Part shown: piece after piece, positions 5,394 to 6,280 of the stretch | Layout: each line of letters starts with the position of its first letter | Numbering within the stretch: the stretch's first letter is position 1 | DNA from: DASXYU01 sp036502295 | Lineage (GTDB): Bacteria > Actinomycetota > Actinomycetes > Mycobacteriales > Jatrophihabitantaceae | Direction: 5' to 3' | Assembly: GCA_036502295.1 (NCBI GenBank) | Contig: DASXYU010000050.1 | Location: forward strand, 1 to 6,280 | DNA: 6,280 nucleotides | Made by a program: the position numbers and the translations under genes | Notes under the pieces: model-generated | Seen by the model: only the letters and a program-made list of their open reading frames with translations | Databases searched by the model: none | Told to the model about the DNA's origin: nothing

Positions 5394-5960
5394 CTAGAAG
5401 TAGCTGCGCCACTCCGCGGGGGCTGCCACTCGGAGGGCCGTCCTGATTGCCGGCGTCTCCTCGCGCGCCCATCGATGCGGAGCCGAAAGCCCGCCGCAGC
5501 CAGTCAGGTCGTCCTCTACGTACTCGTCCTGTTTCTTGCCCGAGTACTGGAAATACAGCAGCACCCGCGTTTCGTCATCGCTCGGACAGGGCTTCTGACC
5601 TGCACCGACGAGCGGCGCGTTGCGGATCGCGTCGGCGACAGCGCTCGCGGACGCTGCGTCGAGATTCGTCAGCTCCGCACGGCACGTCGTCGAGTTGAGC
5701 CCCGGCTCCCAGACCACGATCGCGCCAGCGGGACGCACGTCCACCCACGTGTTGCCGACGATCGAATCCGAAGCTTCGGTCGCCGCGCCACCACGGCAAA
5801 CCTCGCCGCCAGCTTCCTTCGAGAAGACGAACTGCGGTGCCGCGGTCGGGGCAGACTCCAAATACACGGAGTTGCCACGTCCGGAATACACGGAGTTGCC
5901 ACGTCCGGAGCTGCACCCAGCCAGGAGCAGCGCCGCAATCACAGTTCCGAGGTACCTCAC
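5394..5960 (-). CDS. Uncharacterised lipoprotein, paralog of the downstream membrane protein
   Basis: I do not recognise this family. Using GTG at 5960 the protein has 188 residues. It starts with a short signal peptide, MRYLGTVIAALLLAGC, with lipobox L13-A-G-C16, so it should be lipid-anchored outside the membrane. GAGAGG (5970-5975) lies 9 bases upstream and supports this start. The frame stays open further back to 6104, but that part overlaps the end of hemB and would spoil the signal peptide. Residues 18-33 contain two identical 8-residue units (SGRGNSVY) from a 24-bp duplication. The core at 71-116 (TWVDVRPAGAIVVWEPGLN) matches the membrane protein encoded next at 27 of 46 positions. C55 and C93 correspond to C64 and C101 there; a second pair, C125 and C155, is found only here. 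It follows hemB by 35 bp on the same strand and may be co-transcribed with it. Function unknown. Confidence 0.8.
   Translation of the reverse strand: MRYLGTVIAALLLAGCSSGRGNSVYSGRGNSVYLESAPTAAPQFVFSKEAGGEVCRGGAATEASDSIVGNTWVDVRPAGAIVVWEPGLNSTTCRAELTNLDAASASAVADAIRNAPLVGAGQKPCPSDDETRVLLYFQYSGKKQDEYVEDDLTGCGGLSAPHRWAREETPAIRTALRVAAPAEWRSYF
5861..5908. repeat. Perfect 24-bp tandem duplication, two copies, in frame
   Basis: The 24 bases at 5861-5884 are repeated without change at 5885-5908, and the next base also matches. The unit is eight codons long, so the lipoprotein frame is kept and gains SGRGNSVY twice, just after the lipidated cysteine. Complete identity, including third codon positions, suggests a recent replication-slippage event in the linker that tethers the domain to the membrane. 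Confidence 0.97.
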
Positions 5961-5995
5961 GCTAGGCAGCCTCTCACCCAGAATCGTGCGAGGAG

Positions 5996-6280
5996 CTAAA
6001 GCCCGCGGGCAAAATCGACGGCCCAGTAGGTGAGGATGATCGACGCGCCGGCTCGCTTGATCGAGGTAAGTGTCTCGACGATCGCACGATCGCGGTCCAG
6101 CCACCCGTTGGCAGCGGCGGCCTCGACCATCGCGTATTCACCGCTGATCTGATACGCCGCCACCGGCACCGGCGACGCCTGGGCCACCGCCGCCAATACA
6201 TCCAGGTACGGCAAGGCCGGCTTCACCATGACGATGTCCGCACCCTCGGCAACGTCGAGGGCCACCTCGGCGAGCGCCTC
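5996..6280 (-). CDS. hemB: Delta-aminolevulinic acid dehydratase (porphobilinogen synthase), C-terminal part
   Basis: HemB condenses two molecules of 5-aminolevulinate to porphobilinogen, the step after HemL. The frame is open to the right edge, so the last 94 residues are seen and the N-terminal two thirds lie outside. The fragment begins EALAEVALDVAEGADIVMVKP; the lysine of MVKPA (codon 6221-6223) is the catalytic Schiff-base lysine of the family. AAYQISGEYAM follows, holding the conserved Ser and Tyr used in substrate binding, and then NGWLDRDRAIVETLTSIKRAGASIILTYWAVDFA, the standard ending. The TAG stop is at 5996-5998. The metal-binding region and the start lie outside the window. The lipoprotein gene starts 35 bp downstream on the same strand. 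Together with hemL about 2 kb away this makes a haem synthesis cluster, interrupted by the dehydrogenase and the paralog pair. Confidence 0.96.
   Translation of the reverse strand, partial: EALAEVALDVAEGADIVMVKPALPYLDVLAAVAQASPVPVAAYQISGEYAMVEAAAANGWLDRDRAIVETLTSIKRAGASIILTYWAVDFARGL

Noticed and set aside
4760..5960. Toxin-antitoxin, immunity or contact-dependent system made of the two small envelope proteins
   Set aside because: They are paralogs of each other, both exported, with no toxin, antitoxin or secretion motif, so nothing in the sequence supports such a system.
5961..6104. N-terminal extension of the lipoprotein frame into hemB
   Set aside because: It would overlap the hemB end and put an Arg- and His-rich stretch before a good signal peptide. 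The GTG at 5960 has its own ribosome binding site.

Overview
This is a GC-rich, tightly packed chromosomal segment. The codon use, the frequent GTG starts and the gene order point to a high-GC actinomycete. The order glutamate-semialdehyde aminotransferase, histidine phosphatase, TlpA-like thioredoxin, CcdA, ResB is the same as Mycobacterium tuberculosis Rv0524 to Rv0528, recalled from general knowledge and not searched. I cannot place the organism below class level from this window. No RNA genes, CRISPR array, insertion sequence or phage genes were seen, and most of the window is ordinary core metabolism.

Left part, minus strand (read from about 3904 down to 1): hemL (GTG start at 3904) overlaps a histidine phosphatase-superfamily gene by 4 bp. 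A strong 22-bp perfect hairpin (1865-1919) follows. Then come three overlapping cytochrome c maturation genes: a thioredoxin-like lipoprotein (ResA/CcsX type), ccdA and resB, which runs off the left edge. CcdA would carry electrons across the membrane to the thioredoxin-like lipoprotein, which would reduce apocytochrome c haem-binding cysteines. ResB, with a CcsA expected just outside the window, would deliver and ligate haem. Haem synthesis and haem use therefore lie side by side.

Middle, plus strand: one short-chain dehydrogenase (3966-4730), resembling type-2 3-hydroxyacyl-CoA dehydrogenases, is divergent from hemL across a 61-bp spacer that must hold both promoters.

Right part, minus strand (6280 down to 4760): the 3' end of hemB is followed by two small uncharacterised envelope proteins. 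The first is a lipoprotein and the second has a single N-terminal membrane anchor. They are tandem paralogs sharing a WVD...GAIVVW.PG.N core and a conserved cysteine pair. The lipoprotein carries a perfect 24-bp in-frame tandem duplication just after its lipobox. The anchored paralog has an inverted repeat over its GTG start codon. This paralog pair is the least explained part of the window.
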